DNA of 64,000 nt from Yinghuangia soli (lineage in GTDB: Bacteria; Actinomycetota; Actinomycetes; Streptomycetales; Streptomycetaceae), in assembly GCF_021502675.1 (NCBI RefSeq), contig NZ_JAKFHA010000001.1:61390-125389 (forward strand). Direction: 5' to 3'. The first letter of the stretch is position 1, and each line of letters starts with the position of its first letter. The position numbers were made by a program, and so were the translations under genes. Shown here in pieces: positions 32,255-41,428 of this stretch. Below the pieces are notes generated by a model. It was not told the origin of the DNA and searched no databases. It saw only the letters and a list, made by a program, of their open reading frames with translations.

Positions 32255-33214
32255 ATGTTCTCCCTCGCGGAACCTCCGCTGTTCACCCGCCTGAAGTCCT
32301 GCGACCGCATCCTGATCGCCGGTGCAGGCGGCGGATTCGACGTCTATGCCGGCCTGCCGCTTGCCCTCGCGCTGTGGGACGCGGGCAAGCAAGTGCACTT
32401 GGCGAACTTGTCCTTCGTCGGCGTCGACCGGCTGCCGAAGCGCGACATGCTGCGGCCGGGCGTCGCGGCGGTAGTGCCGGACACCGGTGGCGAGAGCGGG
32501 TATTTCCCGGAGCGGTCGTTGTCCCGCTGGCTTGAGCAACAAGGCCTGCCCGCAACAGTGTTCGCGTTCCAGATGACCGGGGTGCGGCCTCTGGCGGCGG
32601 CGTACCGGACGCTCGTCACGCTGCTCGATCTGGATGCGATCGTGCTCGTGGACGGCGGCACCGACATCCTGATGCGCGGCGACGAGGCGGGCCTGGGCAC
32701 CCCCGGCGAGGACATGACGAGCCTGGCCGCGGTCGACGCCGTCGAGGTCGGCACGAAGCTGGTGGCCTCGCTGGGGTTCGGGATCGACGCGTACCACGGG
32801 GTCTGCCACGCGCACGTCCTGGAGAACCTCGCCGCCCTGGACCGCGACGGCGGCTACCTGGGCGCGGTCTCCATCCCGCGCGACTCACGCGAGGGGCGGC
32901 TGTACGTCGAGGCGGTCGCGCAGGCGAATGCGGAGACCCCGTCGCGCCCGAGTATCGTGCACGGATCGGTCGCCGCGGCGGTAAGCGGCGAATTCGGGAA
33001 TGTGCCGCTCGGCAAGCGCACGGCGGACAGTGAATTGTTCGTCAATCCGCTGATGGCGATGTACTTCGCGGTCGAGTTGGAGGCGCTGGCCCGGCGCAAT
33101 CTGTATCTGGACCGCCTGGGCGGGACGTACACGATGTGGGACGTGGTCCGCGAGATCGAGGCGTTCCGCGACGAGGTCGATCCGATCCGCCCGCGGCAGG
33201 CGTACCCGCACTGA
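32255..33214 (+). CDS. DUF1152 domain protein
   Basis: A 319-residue cytoplasmic protein of the DUF1152 family. A glycine-rich nucleotide-binding-like N-terminus (RILIAGAGGGFDVYAGLPLALAL) is followed by VHLANLSFVGVDRLP, IVLVDGGTDILMRGDEAGLGTPGEDMTSLAAV, GFGIDAYHGVCHAHVLENLAAL and FVNPLMAMYFAVELEALARRNLYLD. Function is unknown; the Rossmann-like start and conserved acids suggest an enzyme. ATG 32255 follows TACGGT (32242-32247) by 7 nt, so the message is probably leaderless. Confidence 0.85.
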   Translation: MFSLAEPPLFTRLKSCDRILIAGAGGGFDVYAGLPLALALWDAGKQVHLANLSFVGVDRLPKRDMLRPGVAAVVPDTGGESGYFPERSLSRWLEQQGLPATVFAFQMTGVRPLAAAYRTLVTLLDLDAIVLVDGGTDILMRGDEAGLGTPGEDMTSLAAVDAVEVGTKLVASLGFGIDAYHGVCHAHVLENLAALDRDGGYLGAVSIPRDSREGRLYVEAVAQANAETPSRPSIVHGSVAAAVSGEFGNVPLGKRTADSELFVNPLMAMYFAVELEALARRNLYLDRLGGTYTMWDVVREIEAFRDEVDPIRPRQAYPH

Positions 33215-33267
33215 CACGAGGCCGCGCCCGGACCCGCCAGGGGCTCGTGAACTGCGGCAACGACAAA

Positions 33268-33294
33268 GGCGAGGACTCAAGTGAGTTCCTCGCC
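33268..33294 (+). terminator. hairpin after DUF1152 gene
   Basis: GGCGAGGA (33268-33275) and TCCTCGCC (33287-33294) pair, with CTC/GAG inside the loop adding three base pairs. It lies 54 nt past the DUF1152 stop and upstream of the HelR promoter region, so it may separate the two transcripts. Confidence 0.5.
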
Positions 33295-33311
33295 ATGCTC
33301 AACTTATACCG

Positions 33312-33342
33312 CATGGGGGGCCTTGTGGCAAGGCCCCCCATG
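33312..33342. promoter_or_regulatory. rifamycin-associated element (RAE) upstream of helR
   Basis: CATGGGGGGCCTTG (33312-33325) and CAAGGCCCCCCATG (33329-33342) are perfect 14-bp arms around TGG. The core GGCCTTGnnGCAAGGCC form matches my recollection of the rifamycin-associated element, an inverted repeat found upstream of rifamycin-induced resistance genes including helR in actinomycetes. TATACC (33305-33310) just before it may be the -10 box. It could also fold as an RNA hairpin in the leader. Confidence 0.75.
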
Positions 33343-33398
33343 TGCCGCAGAATCGCTGATCTCAGCCCGGCAACCTGCGGAAATCGGAGATTCACCAA

Positions 33399-35582
33399 GT
33401 GCGTTTGCGCCCCTCGGCAATGAACACTCTGGACACCAGCGCTTTCGACCTTCCCCAGCAGTTGTCCCTCAAAGCCGACCCGAAGCTCATCGCCGGCGAC
33501 GAAGCGCACTTCGCCGCCATCGCGGAAAGCCTCGAGCACGCGATCGCGGAATTGTCCGAGCGCCTCGACGCCGAGCTCGCGGCGCCCGGCGGCGCGGGCC
33601 AGGCGGCCATGGAGCGCGACCTGGAGATCCACCGGCTGACCGGGCGGCTGCGGGCGCTGCGCCGCTTCGGCCTCGACCTGTGCCTCGGCCACGTCGTACG
33701 CGCGGACGACGACGAGCCGCTGTACATCGGCCGCCTCGGCCTGACCGACGCCGACGGGCGCCGGCTGCTGGTCGACTGGCGGTCGCCCGCGGCCGAACCG
33801 TTCTTCGCCGCGACGCACGCCGACCCGATGGGGCTGGCGAGCCGCCGCCGCTACCGCTGGACGCGCGGCCGCATCACCGACTATTGGGACGAGGTCTTCA
33901 CCGCGGAGGGCCTCGAGGGGCACGCCGCGGCCCTCGACGACCAGTCGGCGTTCATTGCGAGCCTGGGCGGCAACCGGTCCCCGCAGATGCGCGACGTGCT
34001 GGCCACCATCCAGGCCGACCAGGACGCCATCATCCGGGCCGGCTCGCGCGGCGCGCTGGTCGTGGACGGGGGGCCGGGCACCGGCAAGACCGTCGTCGCA
34101 CTCCACCGCGCGGCGTACCTGCTGTACTCCGACCCGCGGCTCGGCCACAACCGGGGCGGGGTGCTGTTCGTCGGACCGCACCAGCCGTACCTGAACTACG
34201 TCGCGGACGTGCTGCCGAGCCTGGGCGAGGAGGGCGTGCGGACCTGCACGGTCCGGGACCTCGTCGCCGAGGGCGCGACCGCGCCGGCCGAGGCCGACCC
34301 GTCCGTCGCCGTGCTCAAGGCGACCGCCGACATGGTCGCGAAGGCGGTCGAGGCGGCGGTCAAGTTCTACGAGGAGCCGCCGAAGAACGGCATGACGGTC
34401 TCGACCGACTGGGCCGACATCCGGCTGACCGCCCGGGACTGGGCCGAGGCGTTCGCCGCCGCGGGCCCGGGCACGCCGCACAACGAGGCGCGCGAGCTGA
34501 TCTGGGACGAGCTGGCCACGATCCTGTTCGACAAGCTGGGCGCGGACGAGGACGAGGTCTCGCCCGACCTGTTCCGCAGGTCGCTCCGCTACGACGCCGA
34601 GCTGTCCGCCGCGCTCAACCAGGCCTGGCCGCTGCTGGAGCCGACCGACATCGTGGGCGACCTGTGGTCGGTGCCCGCGTACCTGCGCATGTGCGCGCCG
34701 TGGCTGAGCCCGGACGACGTCCGCAAGCTGCAGCGCAAGGCCGACCCGCAGGCCTGGACGGTCTCCGACCTGCCGCTCCTGGATGCGGCCCGGCAGCGTC
34801 TCGGCGACCCCGCGGCGTCGCTGCGCAAGCGCCGCCAGGCTGCGGAGGCCGACGCGGAGCGCGAGCTGCGGGCCGGCGTCATCGACAACTTGCTCGAAGC
34901 CGACGCGGACGGCGAGGGCGCGATGACGATGCTGCGCGGGCAGGACCTGCGGGACACCCTGATGGACGAGACCGCGGCGCCCGGCGTGGTCGACCCCCTC
35001 GCCGGGCCGTTCGCCCACATCGTCGTCGACGAGGCGCAGGAGCTGACCGACGCGGAATGGCAGATGCTCCTGCTGCGCTGCCCGTCCCGCAGCTTCACGA
35101 TCGTCGGCGACCGCGCGCAGGCCCGCGACGGCTTCGCCGAGTCGTGGCAGGAGCGGCTGAAGCGCATCGGCCTGGACCGGATCGAGATGACCTCGCTGAC
35201 GGTCAACTACCGCACGCCCGAGGAGGTCATGACAGAGGCCGAGGCGGCGATCCGGGCCGAACTGCCGGACGCCAACGTCCCGACGTCCATCCGCAGCAGC
35301 GGCATTCCGGTCGTGCATGGTTCCGCGGACGAGTTGGAAGACCTGCTGGGCGCGTGGGTCCGGGAGAACCCGGAGGGCACTGCCTGCGTCATCGGCGACC
35401 CGTCCTTCGAGCCGACGTCCCGGATCAAGTCGCTGACGCCGAGCCTTGCCAAGGGCCTGGAGTTCGACCTGGTCGCGGTCGTCGACCCGCAGGACTTCGG
35501 CACCGGCATCGCGGGGGCGGTCGACCGCTACGTCGCGATGACGCGCGCGACGCGGCAGCTGGTGGTCCTGACCAGCTCCTGA
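33399..35582 (+). CDS. helR: HelR, RNA polymerase-recycling helicase-like ATPase
   Basis: A 727-residue (or 720) UvrD/HelD-like superfamily 1 protein. It has an N-terminal coiled-coil region (IAESLEHAIAELSERLDAELAAPGG..MERDLEIHRLTGRLRALRRFG) that enters the polymerase channel in this family, Walker A DGGPGTGKT near residue 228, motif II HIVVDEAQEL, motif III FTIVGDRAQ and motif VI YVAMTRATRQL. HelR dislodges stalled or rifamycin-bound RNA polymerase and gives rifampicin tolerance. GTG 33399 has GGAGA 9 nt upstream; ATG 33420 is the alternative. The RAE palindrome upstream supports the identification. Confidence 0.85.
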   Translation: MRLRPSAMNTLDTSAFDLPQQLSLKADPKLIAGDEAHFAAIAESLEHAIAELSERLDAELAAPGGAGQAAMERDLEIHRLTGRLRALRRFGLDLCLGHVVRADDDEPLYIGRLGLTDADGRRLLVDWRSPAAEPFFAATHADPMGLASRRRYRWTRGRITDYWDEVFTAEGLEGHAAALDDQSAFIASLGGNRSPQMRDVLATIQADQDAIIRAGSRGALVVDGGPGTGKTVVALHRAAYLLYSDPRLGHNRGGVLFVGPHQPYLNYVADVLPSLGEEGVRTCTVRDLVAEGATAPAEADPSVAVLKATADMVAKAVEAAVKFYEEPPKNGMTVSTDWADIRLTARDWAEAFAAAGPGTPHNEARELIWDELATILFDKLGADEDEVSPDLFRRSLRYDAELSAALNQAWPLLEPTDIVGDLWSVPAYLRMCAPWLSPDDVRKLQRKADPQAWTVSDLPLLDAARQRLGDPAASLRKRRQAAEADAERELRAGVIDNLLEADADGEGAMTMLRGQDLRDTLMDETAAPGVVDPLAGPFAHIVVDEAQELTDAEWQMLLLRCPSRSFTIVGDRAQARDGFAESWQERLKRIGLDRIEMTSLTVNYRTPEEVMTEAEAAIRAELPDANVPTSIRSSGIPVVHGSADELEDLLGAWVRENPEGTACVIGDPSFEPTSRIKSLTPSLAKGLEFDLVAVVDPQDFGTGIAGAVDRYVAMTRATRQLVVLTSS

Positions 35583-35590
35583 CACCCGTA

Positions 35591-35634
35591 AATGGCTGTG
35601 GCACCGGACCCTTCAGTCCGGTGCCACAGCCATT
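35591..35634. terminator. bidirectional terminator between helR and DUF6745-like gene
   Basis: Perfect 19-bp arms, AATGGCTGTGGCACCGGAC (35591-35609) and its reverse complement (35616-35634), with a 6-nt loop. A strong stem between convergent genes; A/T ends on both sides help termination either way. Confidence 0.85.
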
Positions 35635-35647
35635 GCTTGGTCCCGCC

Positions 35648-36910
35648 TCAGGTCTCCCGAGCCGGGTGGTACTCGGCCTCGGTCAGCCCGAACGTCCAGG
35701 CCACGCCGGCCCGTGCGGTGGTGGTGGTCGGCGGGACGCGCAGCCAGTACGTACGCGTGGTCCCGTCCGGTTCGGGCGTGGAGTTGAGGACCTCGACCAT
35801 GACCACCGGCTCGTCGTTCGGCAGGTCGATGCGCCACAGCACACCGGTGGCGTCGCGGTGCAGCGGCCGGGCGCCGACCTCCTCCAAGTACCGGTCGTAG
35901 CCGTAGATTTCCAGCATCACGCGGCGCAGCTCGGCGTTGGCCTCCCGGCGGATCCGGTTGGCGTCCAGGCCGCTCCCCTGCGGCCCGAGGCCGGTGACGA
36001 AGTCCGCCGGGATCGGCATCCCGCGCCACGCGTGCAGCGCGAAGCCGTCGGGGAACGCCAGCGCCGGGCCTTCGCCGCTGTGCAGCCGGGCGTTCTCGTC
36101 GCGCTCCAGGGCGACCGGCCGCTCGGCGGCGAGCACGACCCCCTCGTACGGCCACCACCATCCACCGGCCCGCGCCACCCGGCCCACCGCGTCCAGTGCC
36201 TCAGCGGCCGGCGAGTCCCCCAACTCCGGGAAGCAGCGCCGCAGTCCGTCGAACGCCGCCAGCCACGCCGCGTCGTGCTGGCCGCCCAGCGCGTCCAGCG
36301 TCGCCGCGCGCGCCTCGACCGCGATGGTCCGCGAGGCTGCGTCCGTCCCCCGCGCCGCGGACCCGCGTCCCATGGCGCCGGGCGCAACTCCCCCGCGAGC
36401 ACCGGACGTCGTGTCCCCCACGGCTACGGCAACAGCCGCCTCCACGCCTTCCCGGATCCGCGCCGACAGCCCGGTCGTCGGCGCCCACAGCCGGTCCGCG
36501 ATCTCGTGCCAGGCCTGCGCCCAGACGGCCTGCCCCAACTGCGCGGCGGCCTCGGTCCGCGCCCGCTCCCACGTGGCGGCCCGCAGCTTGTCCCGCACGG
36601 ACTTGCCCGCCCGCGACCCGGCCGGCGCCCGCACCGGCAGCCCCAGCGCCGCAAGCGCCTGCGGCTTGAACGCCCCGGAGATCACCGTCGCCGCCACCGA
36701 GGCCGCGAGCGGCGAGTCGTACCAGAGCACCTTGTGGGGCGGGACCAGCCCGGCAGCCCGATACGCGTCCCGGATCCCCTCCTCCGCAGCCGCCCGGTCC
36801 GCAGGCCCGGTCGCCGCCGCGATCGCCGCCCACTCGTCGGCCGCCTCCGCAAGCGTCGCGCGGTGCGCAAGAGTGAGCTCCCGACGGGCAAGCGCTCCAG
36901 TGCTGGTCAC
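35648..36910 (-). CDS. DUF6745-like domain protein
   Basis: A 420-residue protein. The C-terminal third is the recognisable part: HAWRGMPIPADFV, RIRREANAELRRVMLEIYGYDRYLEEVGARPLHRDATGVLWRIDLPNDEPVVMVEVLNSTPEPDGTTRTYWLRVPPTTTTARAGVAWTFGLTEAEYHP, matching the conserved end of DUF6745 proteins often seen beside LRR or short repeat proteins. The N-terminal helical part is alanine-rich and variable. GTG 36910 is preferred over GTG 36916 because GAGGAG lies 8 nt before it, against 2 nt for the other. Function unknown. Confidence 0.75.
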   Translation of the reverse strand: MTSTGALARRELTLAHRATLAEAADEWAAIAAATGPADRAAAEEGIRDAYRAAGLVPPHKVLWYDSPLAASVAATVISGAFKPQALAALGLPVRAPAGSRAGKSVRDKLRAATWERARTEAAAQLGQAVWAQAWHEIADRLWAPTTGLSARIREGVEAAVAVAVGDTTSGARGGVAPGAMGRGSAARGTDAASRTIAVEARAATLDALGGQHDAAWLAAFDGLRRCFPELGDSPAAEALDAVGRVARAGGWWWPYEGVVLAAERPVALERDENARLHSGEGPALAFPDGFALHAWRGMPIPADFVTGLGPQGSGLDANRIRREANAELRRVMLEIYGYDRYLEEVGARPLHRDATGVLWRIDLPNDEPVVMVEVLNSTPEPDGTTRTYWLRVPPTTTTARAGVAWTFGLTEAEYHPARET

Positions 36911-37057
36911 GGTCACAACTCCTCGCGGGGGAAGGTCAGGAAAGAACCGGACGCACAACAAGCCGCCCCGGGTCCCAGTCCGACGCTCTCTCCGCCGAAC
37001 ACCTCCAGCATTGCAGCCCCCGACGACATCACCTCCGGCGCTTGGCAGGATCACCCC

Positions 37058-37651
37058 ATGGGCAATTCCAAGGTCGCGGCCATGTTCCGCAGCTCCGACG
37101 AAGCAGCGGCGGTACGTATCGCCGGTGAGCTCTTGGACCTGGCGATCGTCGCCCCGTACGCAAGCCTTGACGTCCAGGCCGACCTGATGACACCTGAAGA
37201 GGTACTGCGCTGGGAGGCCACGTACCCGGGCGGATGCGGCTTCCACTGCCCCGCCTCGGCGTACCCGGATGGCGACGTCATGATCCCCAGGTCGGCACTG
37301 CAGGGACCGGAGACCGCCCTCACCGCCTACCTTCCGGCGTGGCTGTGGATCATCGATGCACCCCTCGATCTCGCACCCCGAGCCCTGTCCGCCCGCGGCA
37401 CCGCACCGGCCCTGCTGAGCTGGGACATCGAGTGGCCTGCTGAGCGCGCCTGGGGCCTCGACTTCGAGGGCAAGTACGGCCAGATCGACCTGGCCTTGAA
37501 CTGCCACTTCTGGGACGGCGACGAACTGGCCCGCACCGACGACTTCACCGTCTACATCCACGACTACGGCAGCCAAGTCATGCGCCGCGCCGAGCGACTC
37601 GCCTACCAAATCGGCCACGAAGTACTCGGCGGCCCGTACCACGGCACGTAG
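37058..37651 (+). CDS. hypothetical soluble protein
   Basis: A 197-residue protein with mixed composition, MGNSKVAAMFRSSDEAAAVRIAGELLDLAIVAPYASLDVQADLMTPEEVLRWEATYPGGCGFHC and GKYGQIDLALNCHFWDGDELARTDDFTVYIHDYGSQVMRRAERLAYQIGHEVL. No family recognised; good codon bias supports it. CAGGAT (37046-37051) ends 6 nt before the ATG, so it is probably leaderless. It diverges from the DUF6745-like gene. Confidence 0.7.
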   Translation: MGNSKVAAMFRSSDEAAAVRIAGELLDLAIVAPYASLDVQADLMTPEEVLRWEATYPGGCGFHCPASAYPDGDVMIPRSALQGPETALTAYLPAWLWIIDAPLDLAPRALSARGTAPALLSWDIEWPAERAWGLDFEGKYGQIDLALNCHFWDGDELARTDDFTVYIHDYGSQVMRRAERLAYQIGHEVLGGPYHGT

Positions 37652-37711
37652 TCGCGGCATGGGGATACCTCGCCGCCCGATCCTGCCCAGCCTCCACTCT
37701 CCGGAGCACTG

Positions 37712-38008
37712 ATGGCCATCGAGATCGTCTACGAGACCCACTCCACCACCACGGACAACGAGGCCGGCATCGCCACCGGCTGGCTCCCGGGGCAACTCTC
37801 GGAACTCGGCCGCCGCCAGGCGCGGGAACTGGGCACCCGACGCCCTGTCCACGACTTCGCTGCCATATTCACGTCCGACCTCCACCGCGCCGCCGAGACG
37901 GCCCGCATCGCGTACCCGAACGGCTCGCCGACGATCCGGCAGGACAGCCGCCTACGCGTGTACTCACGTACCGACAGCTGGACAGCCAGGAGGCGGAAAC
38001 CGAGCTGA
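37712..38008 (+). pseudogene. truncated histidine phosphatase
   Basis: The first 80 residues match the actinobacterial histidine-phosphatase branch with ETHSTTTDNEAGIATGWLPGQLSELGRRQARELG and IFTSDLHRAAETARIAYP. After RLRVYSR the frame becomes nonsense and stops at 38008; the family normally continues another 100 residues with the second catalytic histidine. In the +1 frame the sequence TYRQLDSQEAETELIPRAIVEHFYRDLLENLRG (37967-38065) looks coding but does not match the expected continuation, so a deletion or recombination joint lies near 37960. Confidence 0.65.
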
Positions 38009-38399
38009 TACCGCGCGCCATTGTCGAGCACTTCTACCGCGACCTACTTGAAAACCTCCGGGGCAGGTCATTGTCCTCTCGGATGGCAGCGGCGCAGAGT
38101 GCCATGGGTTGCCGTGTGTCGCCAAGAGGTCCCGCGCGTTCTGGCCCGGTCGGTCGGAAGGCCATGGGCTGATGCGACTGCTCTTGGTCGAAGGTCCAGT
38201 TGCTGGACCATAGGGTGCATCGACGTGCGCCGGTCCCCCGCACGGCCCTTCCGTATCGCACGTGCGCTGGGATTCATGTACCTGATCAGGACGTAACGGA
38301 GATCGCTCCGGGCTGACTGAGGTGAGCGCTACTGGCACCTTGCGGACCTGCGCCAGGAGTCGAAACACCGCTGGCATCTCGGCACGGCGCGGCGGACCA
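38009..38399. other. degenerate intergenic stretch
   Basis: About 390 bp between the phosphatase remnant and the NLR-like gene. It is lower in GC than its surroundings and holds broken frames, including the coding-like 37967-38065 segment and GGTCCAGTTGCTGGACC (7-bp arms, near 38195). No intact gene, transposase or attachment site is recognised. Confidence 0.5.
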
Positions 38400-41300
38400 T
38401 CAGCGGGGTGGTTCCGTATCCGCTGGGCTCGCATTCTCGGCTTGCTCGATCTCGGCTACGTAGCGCCGCAGTTCTTCCAGCGTCTGCGCTGCGGGGGCAA
38501 AGCCGCCCTCGGCGGCCACGTTGAGCCAGACCTCCGCTTCCGCCAGTTCGCCTCTGTTGGCCAAAAACTGTCCGAGCACGCACGCAGCTTGAATGTGATC
38601 GCGTTCCGCAGCCGTGCGGCACCAGTGTTCCGAATGTTCGAGCTCGTCGCGTGCCGCCAGGAGCCTGGCGTAGCAGAAGGCCGCATCGCTGTGTCCTGAT
38701 TCGGCAGCATGCCGGTACCAGCTCTCGGCTTCCTCCGTCTCGCCTCGATCCTCCATCCTCGAAGCCAAGTTGTATGCCGAGCCGGGGATTATCGGGGCTG
38801 CCTTGGCCCACCACCTCTCGGCTTCTTCAGGTTCGTCTCGCTGGTAGTGCAGTGCCGCCAGATTGTGAGCGGCCGCAGGTTCGTCTGCGAGTGCGGCCCA
38901 ACGCAACAACCCCTCGGCCGCCTGCATGTGGCCAGCGCCTACAAGCGCGAGGGCACGTTCGTTCAGCTTTCCGGGCCCCTCAGGGGTCTCGGCCAAGTCC
39001 CGCCACAATGATTCGGCCTCGTCGATGCGGTTCCCAGCGGCGAGCATGGCGATCAGGTTCACCGTGGCCAACTCGTCTCCGCGCTCGGCTCCCTGGCGGT
39101 ACAAGGATTCAGCCTCCTCGGCGTCACCCCTCGCATGCACAAGACTTGCCAAGTTGTTGAACGCCCCGACGTATCCGGACGCCGCGGCACGCCTGAACCA
39201 GGGTTCCGCGTCTTGGGGTCGTCCACGGCGAGCCATGGCACAGGCGAGGTTGAACGCGCCGACTTCGCTGCCCGTTTCGGCGGCCTTCCGGTACCAGTCC
39301 TCCGCGTCGTCCTGTCGTCCTTCCTGAGCCGCGAGAACCCCCAATTCGTTCGCGGCGTCGGTGTTCCCGCCTTCCGCCGCGACGATCCACCAAGACTCCG
39401 CAGCGGCCTTGTCGCCGCGCGATTCGGCCAGCCGTGCGAGCTGGTACGCGGCGGTGATGTCACCTTGGGCGGCTGCCTGCTCGAAGAACCACACGGCTTT
39501 GTCGAGCCTGCCACGCCGATGTTGAATGGCGCCCAGCACCAACAGTGCCTCAGACGAACCGAGCCCGACGGCCCGCAGCAGGAAGTCGACGGCCTCTTCT
39601 TCGGCGCCGCGTCGATAAAGCGAGTGCCCGAGACACAACGCCGCGTTCGCATAGGCTCCGCTGTGACTGTCCGGCGGCCCCCACAGGAGCAGGAGTACCG
39701 TCGTCTCAGCGTCTGACCCGGGGGTTTTCACATCCACGCCACCGTGACCGTCGACACCCCAGGACAGTACGCGGCGCCACCACATCTCGGCGTCAAGCGT
39801 CTCGCCTCGTGCAGCGAGAATCATCCCCAACGTGGTGCCAGAGGGGGCGTAGCGGCCTTCAGCGCCCTTGCGAAGCCAACGCTCCGCTTCCTCGAACCGG
39901 CCAAGCTGGGCCAACGCCAGGAACAGATGCTGGGCTGCCACGGGCATGCCCACCTCAGCGGCTCGTTCCCACCACCGAATACCCTCGTCGACGTTTCCAC
40001 GCTGCACCAGGAGAGTGCCCAGATTCAGTTGGCCGACGACGTCCCCTCGTTCGGCGCTGCGGCGAGCGAGTTCCTCGGCCTCGACCGCCTGCTCGTCAAG
40101 CACCAGGGTCGCGGCGAGACTGCTCATGGCGAGTGCGCTGCCGGCCTCGGCCAAGGGCCGCCACACCTCCGTGGCGACCTCCCAGCGCATCGCGGATACG
40201 GCGGCGATGCCGATCATCTGGCGATCGGCGACGCCGGCGATTTCCAACGCAGCGGACCACACCGCGGACGACACTGGCGCGGAGGCGCTGTCACGAGCTG
40301 ACGAGTCCACAAGGTAGTCGAAGGCGCGCCAAGTACCCTCCACAACGCCAGGCATGAGCAGACTGGTCACCCCGTAGCGCACGTGCGTGGCCCATTCCAA
40401 CGCTGCTGCGAAGGATTCCGGACGCAGGACCATTCCGCCCGCCCGTGTGAGGAACTCCGCGTGCAGATCTCTGAGCGTGCGCTCGGGGATATCGCCGGAG
40501 AAGCCTGCTCGTGCCAGATCGACAGCACTTGCGACGACTGCCGCCCCGCGGGGGTGGCCGCCGCTGGAGGACGGACGGCAAGCGTTGAGCCATTCACTCC
40601 AGAGGAACGGGCCGGTGGCCAGATACTCGGCGATGCCGTAAGGCCCATGATGCGCATGGGCGTCAGCAAGGCGCGGATCGTCACAAGCGGCCACACGCGC
40701 AAGTTCTGCTGCGGTCCATAGCCGGGGAACTCTGAGGGGATCGGCGAGGTTCAAGATTCTCGCCCCGGTGTCGGCCAAGGCTTCTATATGACCAGCCCCG
40801 CCGACCAGGGTGTGTGGGTGTGCGCGAGCCGCACGCAGGGTGTCGAAGCGTTCGTCCCGCAAGGTCCCGATCACCACGACATGACACTGGATCAGCGCAG
40901 CCAGCATTTGGGGATCCAACCCATGCTGACCAAGATGGTTGTCCAGGTCATACAGCCACAGCACGACCCCTGCTCCGTTGCGACGGCTGAACTCGGCCGC
41001 CTGGACCAGGCCTCGCAGATCGGCGGCGCGGGAGGGGACGACAACCCGGTGGTCCGCAAGGACCGCGCGCATGCCTTCGAAAGCCGTCCGCGACTTTCCC
41101 GCAGTGGAGTCACCTGTGAGGAGGACGAACCCGCCTGACTCCGCCGCCCCTTGCAACCTCACGCGAAGCTCGGCATCGACGTCGCGGAGAACGTACGGAG
41201 GCAATGGCGACGCGTCCGCGGAGGCGTCAGAACGCGCGCGGTGCACGCCGAGAATCAGCGGGTCCGCATGCTCCACCAGCGGCCAAGCCTCCGGTGGCGG

Positions 41301-41417
41301 CAGCGGGACGCCCCCCGAAGCGGCGGCGTAGTAGTGAAGATTCTCGATCTTTCCCGCAGCGGGACCGAGGAACTCGTTGCTGTGAAAGCTGACGACGTCG
41401 CCTTCATGCGTAGTCAC
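38400..41417 (-). CDS. NLR-like P-loop protein with Sel1/TPR repeats
   Basis: A 1004-residue protein. Residues 5-23 (EGDVVSFHSNEFLGPAAGK) resemble an amyloid-signalling motif, matched at the C-terminus of the preceding gene. A P-loop NTPase follows: VLLTGDSTAGKSRTAFEGM (K108, S109) and GVVLWLYDLDNHL as Walker B. From about 425 to 985 there are some fifteen Sel1/TPR-type helical repeats (for example AEELARRSAERGDVVGQLNLGTLLVQRG, AEDWYRKAAETGSEVGAFNLACAMARRG). This is the layout of prokaryotic NLR-like immune sensors: repeats sense, the NTPase oligomerises, the motif recruits an adaptor or effector. The ATG lies 11 nt after the partner's stop. Confidence 0.8.
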   Translation of the reverse strand: MTTHEGDVVSFHSNEFLGPAAGKIENLHYYAAASGGVPLPPPEAWPLVEHADPLILGVHRARSDASADASPLPPYVLRDVDAELRVRLQGAAESGGFVLLTGDSTAGKSRTAFEGMRAVLADHRVVVPSRAADLRGLVQAAEFSRRNGAGVVLWLYDLDNHLGQHGLDPQMLAALIQCHVVVIGTLRDERFDTLRAARAHPHTLVGGAGHIEALADTGARILNLADPLRVPRLWTAAELARVAACDDPRLADAHAHHGPYGIAEYLATGPFLWSEWLNACRPSSSGGHPRGAAVVASAVDLARAGFSGDIPERTLRDLHAEFLTRAGGMVLRPESFAAALEWATHVRYGVTSLLMPGVVEGTWRAFDYLVDSSARDSASAPVSSAVWSAALEIAGVADRQMIGIAAVSAMRWEVATEVWRPLAEAGSALAMSSLAATLVLDEQAVEAEELARRSAERGDVVGQLNLGTLLVQRGNVDEGIRWWERAAEVGMPVAAQHLFLALAQLGRFEEAERWLRKGAEGRYAPSGTTLGMILAARGETLDAEMWWRRVLSWGVDGHGGVDVKTPGSDAETTVLLLLWGPPDSHSGAYANAALCLGHSLYRRGAEEEAVDFLLRAVGLGSSEALLVLGAIQHRRGRLDKAVWFFEQAAAQGDITAAYQLARLAESRGDKAAAESWWIVAAEGGNTDAANELGVLAAQEGRQDDAEDWYRKAAETGSEVGAFNLACAMARRGRPQDAEPWFRRAAASGYVGAFNNLASLVHARGDAEEAESLYRQGAERGDELATVNLIAMLAAGNRIDEAESLWRDLAETPEGPGKLNERALALVGAGHMQAAEGLLRWAALADEPAAAHNLAALHYQRDEPEEAERWWAKAAPIIPGSAYNLASRMEDRGETEEAESWYRHAAESGHSDAAFCYARLLAARDELEHSEHWCRTAAERDHIQAACVLGQFLANRGELAEAEVWLNVAAEGGFAPAAQTLEELRRYVAEIEQAENASPADTEPPR

Positions 41418-41428
41418 GGGCTGGCCGT

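Noticed and set aside
33281..37057. Rightward frame of 1456 residues ending with the hypothetical at 37058-37651
   Set aside because: Most of it is the out-of-frame shadow of helR and of the opposite-strand DUF6745-like gene; only the last 197 codons have protein character.
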